This document shows, in pieces, positions 18,180-26,921 of a stretch of DNA of 64,000 nt. This stretch comes from Rheinheimera maricola (GTDB lineage: Bacteria; Pseudomonadota; Gammaproteobacteria; Enterobacterales; Alteromonadaceae). Both the position numbers and the translations under genes were made by a program. The notes beneath the pieces are model-generated. The model had not been told where the DNA came from. It searched no databases and was given only the letters and a program-made list of their open reading frames with translations. Each line of letters opens with the position of its first letter. The stretch's first letter is position 1. The stretch is taken from the NCBI RefSeq assembly GCF_016918075.2, contig NZ_JAERPS020000006.1:1-64000 (forward strand). Reading direction: 5' to 3'.

Positions 18180-19802
18180 ATGTTGCGCCTGACTGAAATT
18201 AAACTACCGCTAAATCACGACGAACAAGCGCTAACTGCCGCCATTCTCGACAAACTACAGATAAGCGCTAAGCAACTGCACAGCTTTACTGTGTTTAAGC
18301 GCGGCTTTGACGCCCGGAAAAAGTCGGACATTCAGTTAATTTACACCCTGGATATCGAAGTCGATAACGAAGCGGCATTGTTAAAAACGTTCGAAAAAGA
18401 TCAGCATGTTAAGCCCTCACCGGATACCAGCTATAAATTTGTTACCACGGCGCCAGCCACACTAACCGAACGGCCGATCGTGATTGGCCTTGGCCCATGT
18501 GGTTTATTTGCCGGCTTACTGCTAGCGCAAATGGGCTTTAAACCCATTATTCTCGAGCGCGGTAAAGAGGTACGTGAACGTACCAAAGATACTTTTGGTT
18601 TTTGGCGCGGTAAAGAGCTTAACCCCGAGTCGAACGTGCAATATGGTGAGGGCGGTGCCGGTACCTTTTCTGATGGCAAGCTCTACAGCCAGGTAAAAGA
18701 TCCGAAGCATTATGGCCGTAAAGTCATGAGCGAATTTGTTGCCGCCGGCGCACCAGACGAAATTATGTATGTTAGCAAACCGCATATCGGTACTTTTAAA
18801 CTGGTGGCGATGGTTGAGAAAATGCGCGCTAACATTATTGCACTGGGCGGCGAGATTCGTTTTAGCAGCCGGGTAGATGACTTGCATATCGATAACGGTC
18901 AGATCAGCGGTTTAACGCTGTCTACCGGTGAACAACTGTATAGCAAGCACATAGTGCTGGCGGTGGGCCACAGCGCACGCGATACCTTTCAAATGCTGTA
19001 TGACAAAGGCGTGTATGTTGAGGCTAAGCCGTTTTCGATTGGCTTTCGTATTGAGCATGAACAATCGATGATAGACGAATGCCGGTTTGGTTCCAACGCC
19101 GGCAACCCGATTTTAGGCGCAGCCGATTACAAGCTGGTGCACCATTGCCGTAACGGTCGCAGTGTTTACAGTTTTTGTATGTGCCCGGGTGGCACCGTAG
19201 TGGCTGCAGCCTCTGAACACGGCGGCGTGGTCACCAATGGCATGAGCCAGTATTCACGCCATGAACGCAACGCCAACAGCGCCATTGTGGTGGGTATTGA
19301 CCCGGAACGTGATTACCCGGGGCACCCGCTGGCAGGAATTGCCCTGCAGCGCCAACTAGAGCAATTAGCCTTTAAAGTGGGCGGAGAAAACTACCATGCG
19401 CCGGCGCAGCTAATTGGTGATTTCCTGGCCGGCAAGCCATCTACTGAGCTGGGAGAGGTTAAACCGTCGTATACACCCAATATTAGGCTAACTGATTTAG
19501 CTCAGGTACTGCCAGAGTTTGCCATCGCCGCCATTCGTGAAGCGATACCGGCCTTTGACAGTCAAATTAAAGGCTTCGCCAAAGCCGATGGTTTACTGAC
19601 CGGCGTGGAAACCCGCACCTCGTCACCTATTAATATTAAACGCGGCGCGGATTATCAAAGTATTAATACCAAAGGTTTGTATCCAGCCGGTGAGGGCGCA
19701 GGTTATGCCGGCGGTATTCTATCGGCCGGTATCGATGGTATTAAGGTGGCCGAAGCAGTGGCGTTGTCAATACTGGCAACTAATGTTAGCTCGGTGCGCT
19801 AA
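18180..19802 (+). CDS. FAD-dependent dehydrogenase (COG2509 type)
   Basis: A 540-residue flavoprotein of a widespread but poorly characterised family. Residues 1-85 form a small N-terminal domain with FTVFKRGFDARKK. The FAD Rossmann motif VIGLGPCGLFAGLLLA is near residue 102 with the acidic end ILERGKEVRERT. Other typical parts are NVQYGEGGAGTFSDGKLYS near residue 148, YSFCMCPGG near residue 333 and GEGAGYAGGI near the end. No strong ribosome binding site is visible. Its TAA shares bases with the TAG of the convergent cyclase gene. The fdxA gene is divergent, 172 bases away, and could supply electrons; this is inference. Confidence 0.87.
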   Translation: MLRLTEIKLPLNHDEQALTAAILDKLQISAKQLHSFTVFKRGFDARKKSDIQLIYTLDIEVDNEAALLKTFEKDQHVKPSPDTSYKFVTTAPATLTERPIVIGLGPCGLFAGLLLAQMGFKPIILERGKEVRERTKDTFGFWRGKELNPESNVQYGEGGAGTFSDGKLYSQVKDPKHYGRKVMSEFVAAGAPDEIMYVSKPHIGTFKLVAMVEKMRANIIALGGEIRFSSRVDDLHIDNGQISGLTLSTGEQLYSKHIVLAVGHSARDTFQMLYDKGVYVEAKPFSIGFRIEHEQSMIDECRFGSNAGNPILGAADYKLVHHCRNGRSVYSFCMCPGGTVVAAASEHGGVVTNGMSQYSRHERNANSAIVVGIDPERDYPGHPLAGIALQRQLEQLAFKVGGENYHAPAQLIGDFLAGKPSTELGEVKPSYTPNIRLTDLAQVLPEFAIAAIREAIPAFDSQIKGFAKADGLLTGVETRTSSPINIKRGADYQSINTKGLYPAGEGAGYAGGILSAGIDGIKVAEAVALSILATNVSSVR

Positions 19803-21178
19803 CCCGTACTTTGCTGTGGTGCAGACTGATTTAATAACACCCGGTTACCACCACGCTTTTTTGCCCGGTACATGGCGCCATCGGCTAGCAGCAATAGCGC
19901 CTTAACATCGATACCATGCTGAGGGTAAAGCGCCACACCAATACTGGGTGCAATCTGCAGCAATTGGCCAGCCAATGCAAAGGGTTTATCCAGCGCCAGC
20001 CTCACCTTTTCGGCTAACAATAAGGCGCTGGCTGCTCCGTCAACCTGCTCCAGCAAAATAACAAATTCGTCACCGCCAAAACGCGCTACCGTATCACTTT
20101 GGCGTATCCCGGTTAATATGCGTTTGGCGGTATGCTGCAATAGCTCGTCTCCAACATGATGCCCATGCTGGTCATTAACTTGTTTAAACTTATCTAAGTC
20201 TAAATACAGCAGAGCAAATTGGCCTTGTTCACGTTCGGCTCGCGCCAGCGCAGATTTTAAACGATCGTGAAACAGCTCTCGGTTAGGCAACTCTGTCAGC
20301 TGGTCATACAAAGCATTGCGGCGCAGTCGCTGCAGCATCTGTTTACGCTCTATCGCCACAGCCACCTGCACTGAGACAAACTCAAGTAATTCCACTTCGC
20401 TGAAGCTGTAACTTGCCGCACCGGCATCATTTTGCACCATTAAGGCACCGATCACCGCACTGTGTGATTTCAGTGGCACACCAAGCCAGTTTATAGCTTT
20501 GCCAACAACCAGCGGGCGCAACTTAACCGGTACATCTGCTTGATTGTCGACATTGAGTAAAATGGTTTCCGCACGATTAATCACTTCAGCACACAACGCC
20601 AGCACATCACAACTGTCGTTATCATCAGCTGTCGGCGACAACGCCGCATTGTGAGCAAAGGTTAGTGCGGCATTATCTGAGCCTGGTAACACGATGGCAA
20701 AGCGCCACATAGGTATTAAATCAGCAATAATGTGCTGAATACACTGATACAGTGCAGCCAAATCGTCACAGGCAAACGCGGCTTCTGATATGGCATACAG
20801 CGCAGCCTGACGCGCTTCAATTTTTTTGCTACGGCTAATATCACGCGCCACCGCTACCCGGCGTTTGTCGGTAGCAGACCAGCGTGCCGACCATAGCAGG
20901 TGTACTATTTTGCCGTCTTTACGAATATAGCGGTTTTCAAAATCAACTTTAACGGTGCCAGCATTAATCTCGGCAGCAGTTTTTAACGTGCGTTCACGAT
21001 CATCTGGATGCACCAGCTCTATCATTAGTCGACCCAGCATTTCCGCTGGTGTGTAACCGAAGATACGCTCTGCACCGGCGCTGACAAATTCAAAGCGGCC
21101 AAACTTATCTACCACGCAAATGGCATCAAGCAGTAAATCAATATAGTTGCTCAACGCTTTATAACTATCAGTATTCAT
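19799..21178 (-). CDS. PAS-GAF-GGDEF diguanylate cyclase
   Basis: Makes cyclic di-GMP from two GTP. The N-terminal PAS/PAC domain covers about residues 8-125 (LLLDAICVVDKFGRFEFVSAG, then a PAC segment with FENRYIRKDG). A GAF domain follows (about 140-290, WLGVPLKSHSAVIGALMVQN). The C-terminal GGDEF domain has an intact active site (residues 368-372) and an RQSD inhibitory I-site exactly five residues before it, so product feedback is expected. No membrane segment is seen. The start is uncertain: ATG at 21178 gives the expected PAS start but has no clear ribosome binding site; longer starts reach 21223. Confidence 0.88.
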   Translation of the reverse strand: MNTDSYKALSNYIDLLLDAICVVDKFGRFEFVSAGAERIFGYTPAEMLGRLMIELVHPDDRERTLKTAAEINAGTVKVDFENRYIRKDGKIVHLLWSARWSATDKRRVAVARDISRSKKIEARQAALYAISEAAFACDDLAALYQCIQHIIADLIPMWRFAIVLPGSDNAALTFAHNAALSPTADDNDSCDVLALCAEVINRAETILLNVDNQADVPVKLRPLVVGKAINWLGVPLKSHSAVIGALMVQNDAGAASYSFSEVELLEFVSVQVAVAIERKQMLQRLRRNALYDQLTELPNRELFHDRLKSALARAEREQGQFALLYLDLDKFKQVNDQHGHHVGDELLQHTAKRILTGIRQSDTVARFGGDEFVILLEQVDGAASALLLAEKVRLALDKPFALAGQLLQIAPSIGVALYPQHGIDVKALLLLADGAMYRAKKRGGNRVLLNQSAPQQSTG

Positions 21179-21238
21179 ACAGTGACAGCAACAAACAGCA
21201 TAGAAGTGCATAAACCTTAGCACGGCTGCAAGCAGTTA

Positions 21239-21283
21239 GCAGGCTATCTCCACTGATTTTTATACAAAAATCAGCTAGCCTGC
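21239..21283. repeat. long two-part inverted repeat
   Basis: GCAGGCTA (21239-21246) pairs with TAGCCTGC (21276-21283), and inside it CTGATTTTT (21253-21261) pairs with AAAAATCAG (21266-21274). The 17-bp paired structure lies between the amidohydrolase and cyclase genes, both on the minus strand. It could be a terminator-like or leader hairpin or an operator; no T tract follows it. Confidence 0.5.
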
Positions 21284-21366
21284 CCTCTAATGGCGCCAGA
21301 TGCCGCTCAAGCAGCGGCCAAATGTGGCGCTAACGCTGCAATAAGCCAGTAAAACAGCGATAATAA

Positions 21367-21386
21367 CAGGGTGCAACAGCACCCTG
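21367..21386 (-). terminator. probable terminator after the amidohydrolase gene
   Basis: CAGGGTGC pairs with GCACCCTG around a 4-base loop, 5 bases past the stop codon. On the minus strand it is followed by TTATTATC, a weak T tract, so efficiency is doubtful. Confidence 0.55.
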
Positions 21387-21391
21387 CTGGC

Positions 21392-23410
21392 TTAAGGTTT
21401 AAACATAACCGGGCTGGTGAAGGGTTTTACACCCAGCACCGGATAGATCTCATCCGGCTTGTAGTAATGCTTACCTTTAAATACCAGTGCTACTTTGCGG
21501 ATATCGGCAATATTACTTGTCGGGTCGCCATTGATTAGCAGTAAATCGGCATCTTTGCCAACACTAACCGAGCCACTGTGATATGCCGCACCCACCAGCC
21601 GCGCTGGCTCATAGCTGGCGATCCGCAAAACATCCAGCGCGGGTATGCCAGCCATGGCATACAATTCCAGCTCGCGGTGCAGGGTAAAACCGGCAATATG
21701 ATCGGTACCGGGCACTATTGGCACACCGGCGTCATACAGCTTTTTTACCATGCGCAGCATGGCCTCGGCCGACTTTTGATACACCGGTTGCAGTTCAGGC
21801 GCAATATTCATTGCAGCGCCTTTTAACTGCCTGACGACGCCGGGCGGCAAGTGAGTAGCGATAGCCGCAAATTCCGGATCAATTTGTTTATTTTGCCCCA
21901 ATAGCAAACTGCGAAAAGTAGCAACGGTAGGGTCGACCACAATTTGTTTAGCGGCCAACAACTGAATAAAGTCCTTTACCGGTTTGCCGGCTAAATCCAG
22001 GCTGCCTGCTTTCTCACCCACTAACGAAAACCTTAACTGGGTACGCGTATCCACTTCGGTACCAGCCAGAAAGTTTAAAAACAGCATATTTACATGCTGA
22101 ATTTCATCAAAACCCTGCTCTACGGCCTGGCGTGCGGTCATAAACGCCGGCACATGGCCACTTAGACGCATGCCTCGGCGGTGTGCATGTTCGGCAATCG
22201 GTTTTACCCAGCTAGGGTCTATTGAGCTGTAAATCTTAATTTGCAGATAACCGTTGTCAGCAAACCAGTCTATTTTATCATGTGCTTCCTGCAAGGTATT
22301 AACCGACAAGCCAGCCGAATATTCGCTTTGTTTATCAAAAAAGCCAGCACGATAGACACGGTTGCCAATTAACTCATCACTGTTAAACAAGCCGGCAATT
22401 TCCATAATATTGTCATGATTGTTGCCGATATCACGCACGCTAGTTACGCCGGCAGCGATATTAAGTAAGCCGTCGTTTTTCGATAAATGGCCGTGCATGT
22501 CCCACAAACCGGGAACTATGGTTTTACCGCGCGCATCCAGTACCTGCGTACCGGCTGGCACAGTTAGCCCGCTGGCAACTGCCATTATTTTACCGTTTTG
22601 CAACAGGACATCAGTATTGCGCAGCACTTTGCGTGTCAGCACATCGACCACATTGCCGCCTTGCAGCAGCACGCTGTTGTAGTTGTAGCTCAGATGTTTG
22701 GCTATATCGGCCAGATAGTCATTCTCGGCCTGCTTTTGTATTTTTGTTAGTTCGGCAAAGTTCTCCAGGCTAAAGCCGTCGCGGATCACCCGCATAAAAC
22801 CGCCGAAGTCTTGGGCGAAATAGTGGCCGTCTTGGTCAAACCAGCCAAACGATGGGTTAAATGCCAGACCACTAATGGCATACAAAGTGACTTGTTTACT
22901 GTTGCCGCCATTGCTTACTGTCACTGTTTTCAGCGCATCCAAACTGGCGGTGCCACCAGGAAATAAGTCAACTGAGCGGGTTGGCGATGCCAGTAAAGCT
23001 TTCATCAGCACATGGCTGGCTGCACCGGCCTCATCCGCAGGAACATAATAACGTGTTGCGGAAGTTTGCAGCATGCCGTCATCTTTATTGCCAGACCAGC
23101 GGGCTACACCGTCAAGCAGACTGAATTGCTCAGCTATAGGCGCGCCAAAAGCTGAAGTGCCGCTAGCGGAGAACGCCACGGGTATGCCTTTGTCATCGAC
23201 TTGCAGCGTTTCTTTTATGGTTACCACACGGTTGTTCCAGCTCATATTTAATGACGCACTGTAGTTGCCGTCATCCAGCTGAGTAATAACCTGCTCCCCG
23301 GCTTCACCTTTTTCAGAGTACAACTTATTGACGATCTTCTGCCCCTCTGCAGCAACGCCAACGCATTGCAGCATGATCAAGCTGCAGATCAGGATAGAAC
23401 TGAGTTTCAT
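21392..23410 (-). CDS. secreted amidohydrolase-family metalloenzyme
   Basis: A 672-residue exported hydrolase. The N terminus MKLSSILICSLIMLQCVGVAAE is a signal peptide. Residues 25-220 are a beta-rich extra domain without a known motif. The amidohydrolase barrel then shows the metal ligands: HGH in WDMHGHL, the lysine in LQIKIY, His in SGHVP and IQHVN, and Asp in VPGTDH. The C-terminal KDADLLLINGDP segment is typical of imidazolonepropionase-like members. Substrate unknown; relatives include dipeptidases and prolidase-like enzymes. It is preceded by a separate GMC oxidoreductase gene, 78 bases away. Confidence 0.87.
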   Translation of the reverse strand: MKLSSILICSLIMLQCVGVAAEGQKIVNKLYSEKGEAGEQVITQLDDGNYSASLNMSWNNRVVTIKETLQVDDKGIPVAFSASGTSAFGAPIAEQFSLLDGVARWSGNKDDGMLQTSATRYYVPADEAGAASHVLMKALLASPTRSVDLFPGGTASLDALKTVTVSNGGNSKQVTLYAISGLAFNPSFGWFDQDGHYFAQDFGGFMRVIRDGFSLENFAELTKIQKQAENDYLADIAKHLSYNYNSVLLQGGNVVDVLTRKVLRNTDVLLQNGKIMAVASGLTVPAGTQVLDARGKTIVPGLWDMHGHLSKNDGLLNIAAGVTSVRDIGNNHDNIMEIAGLFNSDELIGNRVYRAGFFDKQSEYSAGLSVNTLQEAHDKIDWFADNGYLQIKIYSSIDPSWVKPIAEHAHRRGMRLSGHVPAFMTARQAVEQGFDEIQHVNMLFLNFLAGTEVDTRTQLRFSLVGEKAGSLDLAGKPVKDFIQLLAAKQIVVDPTVATFRSLLLGQNKQIDPEFAAIATHLPPGVVRQLKGAAMNIAPELQPVYQKSAEAMLRMVKKLYDAGVPIVPGTDHIAGFTLHRELELYAMAGIPALDVLRIASYEPARLVGAAYHSGSVSVGKDADLLLINGDPTSNIADIRKVALVFKGKHYYKPDEIYPVLGVKPFTSPVMFKP

Positions 23411-23488
23411 GACGGGTCCTTGTTATCAGCAAATAAACTAAGTAACTATAGCAGGTCGTCAGATTCCGGCAGGTTCAAATGGGTTATC

Positions 23489-25048
23489 TCAGGCTTTCTG
23501 CGCCAGGCTACTGATTAACTGCTGGCAATTACGCCACACCAGTGCATAGATGGTTAATTGCGGGTTGGCACCCAAGCTGGTGGGTAATATCGAGCCGTCA
23601 AACACCGATAAATTTTGCAGTTGATGATGCCGGCCGTTTTGATCGACCACGCCCTTGGTAGCACTGGCGCTCATATTACAGCCGCCCATAACATGGGCCG
23701 ACACCACGGTTTGCTTGAGCGCCTGCATAGATAATTGCAGTATTGCCACTTTAGCTTCGGGCCAGCTGTTATACAGTTTGGCATCGTGATGAATGGGTAA
23801 AACTTGCTTAGCGCCGGCGGCAAATTGCAGCTCGGCCATTGCCAGTAGTGCTTGGCGCATGCCCTGCCACAGGTAATCAGTTATCGGGTAATCCAGCACG
23901 GGCTGTTGTGCGTCATCCAGCTGCACCGTGCCGCCTTGGCTATGCGGATGAAAGCCATCACGCAGCAGCGCTATCGTCACCTGCAACTGGTTAAATTGCT
24001 GCATTAAGGCGGCATGTTGCTCTCCGGTACCGGTAAGCTTGGTGGCCATTAATACCGGATGCAGCGGCGGTACTTCCAGTTTAAAGCCAGGCTGTTGCCT
24101 ATCGGCGGGCCAGACAAACTGATCGGAGTAAATAGATTGCGGCGCGCCGCTATGGCCGTTTATGGCCTCGTCAAACAAGGCGCCACAAATCACCGTCGGA
24201 TGGAGGTAAGTGTGCTTACCCAAACGGCCGGACGGGTTAGGTACTTTCGAGCGCAGCAGCAAAGCCGGTGAGCCGATAGCACCGGCCGCGACAATATAGT
24301 GTTTAGCCGTAATGCGAATGCGAATATCGCTACGCGGCTGAAAGTGCTGATCGACCGGCACAGCGTCCAATCCAGTAATACTATCGCCCTGCCAGTGCAG
24401 TTGGCGCACTGAAATACGCGAGATCAGCCTGGCGCCGAGTGCCATAGCGGCTGGAATCGTGCTGACCAACATCGACTGCTTGGCATTAATCGGGCAGCCC
24501 ATACCGCAATAACCTAAATTGGCGCAACCGTTCACGTTACGGTTAATTACCGTGGAGTGCCAGCCTAACGCTTCGCAGCCTTGCTGCAATTTGGCGTTAT
24601 TGGCGTTGGGTGGTACCTGCCATGGGTGAATATTCAGTCGCTGCTCGGCTTGCGCAAAATAAGGCGTTAAATCATTATCACCGCTAAAGTTCAGGCCAAA
24701 CTCGTGCTGCCAATAGTCCAGCGTCGGCTGTGGCGTGCGAATAGACGTGGTCCAATTTACCGTGGTAGAGCCGCCAACAGTGCGGCCCTGCAGAATGCCG
24801 ATGGCCTGATCGCGGGTTTTACGCGCCGCGCCTTCCTGATACAAATTTGGATAGGCCCAGCGCTCTTGCATGACAAAATCATCACGGGTGTAATAGGCAC
24901 CTTCTTCCAACAGCAACACCTTAAAACCAGCCTGAGACAATTGCTCAGCGGCAATACCACCACCGGCACCCGAGCCGATAATAACGATATCAGCTTCAAA
25001 CTGCTGGTCTTGGGTAAATTGGCTGGCATCATGATGGCTTTTTTGCAT
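23489..25048 (-). CDS. GMC-family FAD oxidoreductase
   Basis: A 519-residue flavoprotein of the glucose-methanol-choline family, resembling membrane-bound sugar or alcohol dehydrogenase large subunits. The FAD motif IVIIGSGAGGGIAAEQL is near residue 21; GRTVGGSTTVNW is near residue 88. The C-terminal catalytic pair is visible: His in SAHVMGGCNMS and Asn in GANPQLTIY. Cys-rich CANLGYCGMGCP near residue 175 may bind an iron-sulfur cluster, as in FAD-dependent glucose dehydrogenase relatives. It has no signal peptide; the start at 25048 overlaps the stop of the upstream gene (TAATG), and GAGG lies 8 bases upstream. Export with its Tat-signal partner is likely. Confidence 0.88.
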   Translation of the reverse strand: MQKSHHDASQFTQDQQFEADIVIIGSGAGGGIAAEQLSQAGFKVLLLEEGAYYTRDDFVMQERWAYPNLYQEGAARKTRDQAIGILQGRTVGGSTTVNWTTSIRTPQPTLDYWQHEFGLNFSGDNDLTPYFAQAEQRLNIHPWQVPPNANNAKLQQGCEALGWHSTVINRNVNGCANLGYCGMGCPINAKQSMLVSTIPAAMALGARLISRISVRQLHWQGDSITGLDAVPVDQHFQPRSDIRIRITAKHYIVAAGAIGSPALLLRSKVPNPSGRLGKHTYLHPTVICGALFDEAINGHSGAPQSIYSDQFVWPADRQQPGFKLEVPPLHPVLMATKLTGTGEQHAALMQQFNQLQVTIALLRDGFHPHSQGGTVQLDDAQQPVLDYPITDYLWQGMRQALLAMAELQFAAGAKQVLPIHHDAKLYNSWPEAKVAILQLSMQALKQTVVSAHVMGGCNMSASATKGVVDQNGRHHQLQNLSVFDGSILPTSLGANPQLTIYALVWRNCQQLISSLAQKA

Positions 25049-25551
25049 TAACGAAACCTCGGGGCGCTGTAGGCCAGTGCTTGCCAGTGCTCGCTTTGGC
25101 CATAATAAGCGCCATATAACAGCTCGCGCAGGCCATGATAGGCTTGCTGCAATAGCGCTAAATAACTGTCGTGCCACTGGTTGAGCAATTGCAGCCGCTG
25201 GTTGATGCTAAGGTCGGCCAGCGTGTTGACATGCCCGGTCAGTCCCAGCTGAGTAACGCGGTTAGCCAGCAGATTAAACAGCTGGTTTAGCTCTTGCTGC
25301 TGGCGCAATGGCAAAAACGGTAGAAAATCGCTGATAGCGATTTTAGTGCGATCAAGCTCAGCAGCGGCTAAGGTCGCTTCTTCTGGTAAAGCACCGTACA
25401 ATAGCGCCGGTAGCAACGCCGATAACACCAGATCGCGGTTGCTGCTATCCGGCGCCAGGCTATGCTGCCAACCCCAGATAGCTAAACCGCTGCCCAGGCT
25501 GGCTGCTGCACCTAAGCTAATGCCAGTTAAGATAAATTTGCGCCGATCCAT
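25048..25551 (-). CDS. Tat-signal small subunit, gluconate 2-dehydrogenase subunit 3-like
   Basis: A 167-residue protein. The N terminus MDRRKFILTGISLGAAASL has a twin-arginine motif and hydrophobic core. The rest is helical, with FLPFLPLRQQQELNQLFNLL and YHGLRELLYGAYY resembling subunit 3 (gamma) of gluconate dehydrogenase and related FAD dehydrogenases. That subunit usually carries the catalytic subunit through the Tat system. The downstream GMC gene is coupled by a one-base overlap. The cytochrome c subunit often found as a third gene is not in this window. Confidence 0.75.
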   Translation of the reverse strand: MDRRKFILTGISLGAAASLGSGLAIWGWQHSLAPDSSNRDLVLSALLPALLYGALPEEATLAAAELDRTKIAISDFLPFLPLRQQQELNQLFNLLANRVTQLGLTGHVNTLADLSINQRLQLLNQWHDSYLALLQQAYHGLRELLYGAYYGQSEHWQALAYSAPRFR

Positions 25552-25603
25552 AGTGCCGCACCTGCTGTAAAAGTGAACTCATTGTTTATCAGGATACGCT
25601 AAT

Positions 25604-26599
25604 TTGCAAGCCCAGATCAGACCAGTAAGCCAAAGCCTATTTCAACCTGCCTGGTGGCTAAAGCACGCTCATCTGCAAACCATTTTTGCCAAATATTTAA
25701 GCCCGAAACAGCAGGTAAGCACCCAGGCAGAAATGTTTAGCTTACCCGACGGCGATGAGTTACAGCTGAATTGGTTAGCGGCCACTGACGACCAGGCGCC
25801 GTTAGTTATCCTGCTACATGGTTTAGCCGGTGATATTAACAGCCACTATATTCAGGCCATGTTGGCACAGTGCCAAACACTTAACTGGCCAGCTGTACTG
25901 ATGCACTTTCGTGGCTGTAATGGTAAACCGAATAAACTGCCGCGCGCTTATCACAGCGGCGATACCGCAGATGCTGCGCTGGTAATAAACGAGGTGCAAC
26001 GACGCTACCCAAACCGGCCTTTGGTAGCAGTCGGTTATTCGCTGGGTGGTAATGTACTGCTGAAATACTGCGGTGAACAGGCTGAAAAAAATCCGCTGGC
26101 TGCCGCAATAGCCGTTTGCCCGCCGTTATCTCTGGCAGCCTGCGCCAAACGCATCAATAGCGGTGCCAGCAAGCTATATCAGCGTTATTTACTCGGCCGG
26201 CTAAAACGCAGCACCTTAGCAAAACTGCAACAATTCAACGAGTTTCCGTTGCCGTTAACGCCACAGCAGGTGCAGGGTTTTAGCAGCATTGAACAATTTG
26301 ACGAGCATTACACCGCGCCAATTCATGGTTTTTTAAATGCACAAGACTATTACAGCAAAGCCAGTAGCAAAGCATTTTTGCGCCATATCTGCATACCTAC
26401 TCTGATTATCCATGCCAAAGATGACCCGTTTTTGTCTGACGACGTGATCCCCAAACCCGACGAGCTTAATCCGCATATTCATTACGAGCTTACCAGCGGC
26501 GGCGGCCATGTTGGCTTTGTGTATGGCAGCGTGCTAAAACCTAAATTCTGGTTAAATCAGCGTATTCCGCAGTTTATTATTGAGCAATTAACAAAATGA
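25604..26599 (+). CDS. yheT: alpha/beta hydrolase YheT
   Basis: A 331-residue cytosolic serine hydrolase of the YheT/AB-hydrolase (ABHD1-3-like) group. The start region [16 protein letters not shown] is typical. The oxyanion strand is [15 protein letters not shown] near residue 67, the nucleophile Ser is in [13 protein letters not shown] near residue 146, and the late Asp (HAKDDPFL) and His (SGGGHVGF) complete the triad. The start is TTG: AGGA lies 10 bases upstream and no in-frame ATG precedes it. It overlaps yheU by 4 bases (ATGA). Natural substrate unknown. Confidence 0.93.
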   Translation: MQAQIRPVSQSLFQPAWWLKHAHLQTIFAKYLSPKQQVSTQAEMFSLPDGDELQLNWLAATDDQAPLVILLHGLAGDINSHYIQAMLAQCQTLNWPAVLMHFRGCNGKPNKLPRAYHSGDTADAALVINEVQRRYPNRPLVAVGYSLGGNVLLKYCGEQAEKNPLAAAIAVCPPLSLAACAKRINSGASKLYQRYLLGRLKRSTLAKLQQFNEFPLPLTPQQVQGFSSIEQFDEHYTAPIHGFLNAQDYYSKASSKAFLRHICIPTLIIHAKDDPFLSDDVIPKPDELNPHIHYELTSGGGHVGFVYGSVLKPKFWLNQRIPQFIIEQLTK

Positions 26600-26838
26600 T
26601 TATTCCTTATACCGAGATCGCCGAAGACACCCTAAACAACCTGATTGAATACTATGTGCTGCGCGAAGGCACTGATTATGGCGAACAAGAAATGGCTATG
26701 GCAGAAAAAGTGGCGATGGTACAGCGTCAACTGCAAAGCGGTGAGGTGGTTATTGTCTATTCAGAGCTGCATGAAAGCATCAACCTGATGCCAAAGCAGT
26801 TGTTTTTACAACAAGCTGAGCATACCGACGCGTCATAA
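26596..26838 (+). CDS. yheU: YheU family protein
   Basis: An 80-residue acidic protein of unknown function. The family pattern [27 protein letters not shown] and [17 protein letters not shown] is clear. It is translationally coupled to yheT, the conserved partner in enteric bacteria. Confidence 0.92.
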   Translation: MIIPYTEIAEDTLNNLIEYYVLREGTDYGEQEMAMAEKVAMVQRQLQSGEVVIVYSELHESINLMPKQLFLQQAEHTDAS

Positions 26839-26851
26839 AAACATCATCCGC

Positions 26852-26869
26852 TTTACATCAAAATGTCAT
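26852..26869 (+). promoter_or_regulatory. possible Pho box before the choice-of-anchor I gene
   Basis: TTTACAT-CAAA-ATGTCAT has the 7-4-7 layout of a PhoB site (consensus CTGTCAT, AT-rich four, CTGTCAT). The second half matches 6 of 7, the first only 4 of 7. A TATTAA at 26890 could serve as the -10. Confidence 0.3.
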
Positions 26870-26921
26870 GACAGATGCTGAAACTGATTTATTAATTCCA
26901 TAATAAACTCAGGATTTCAGC

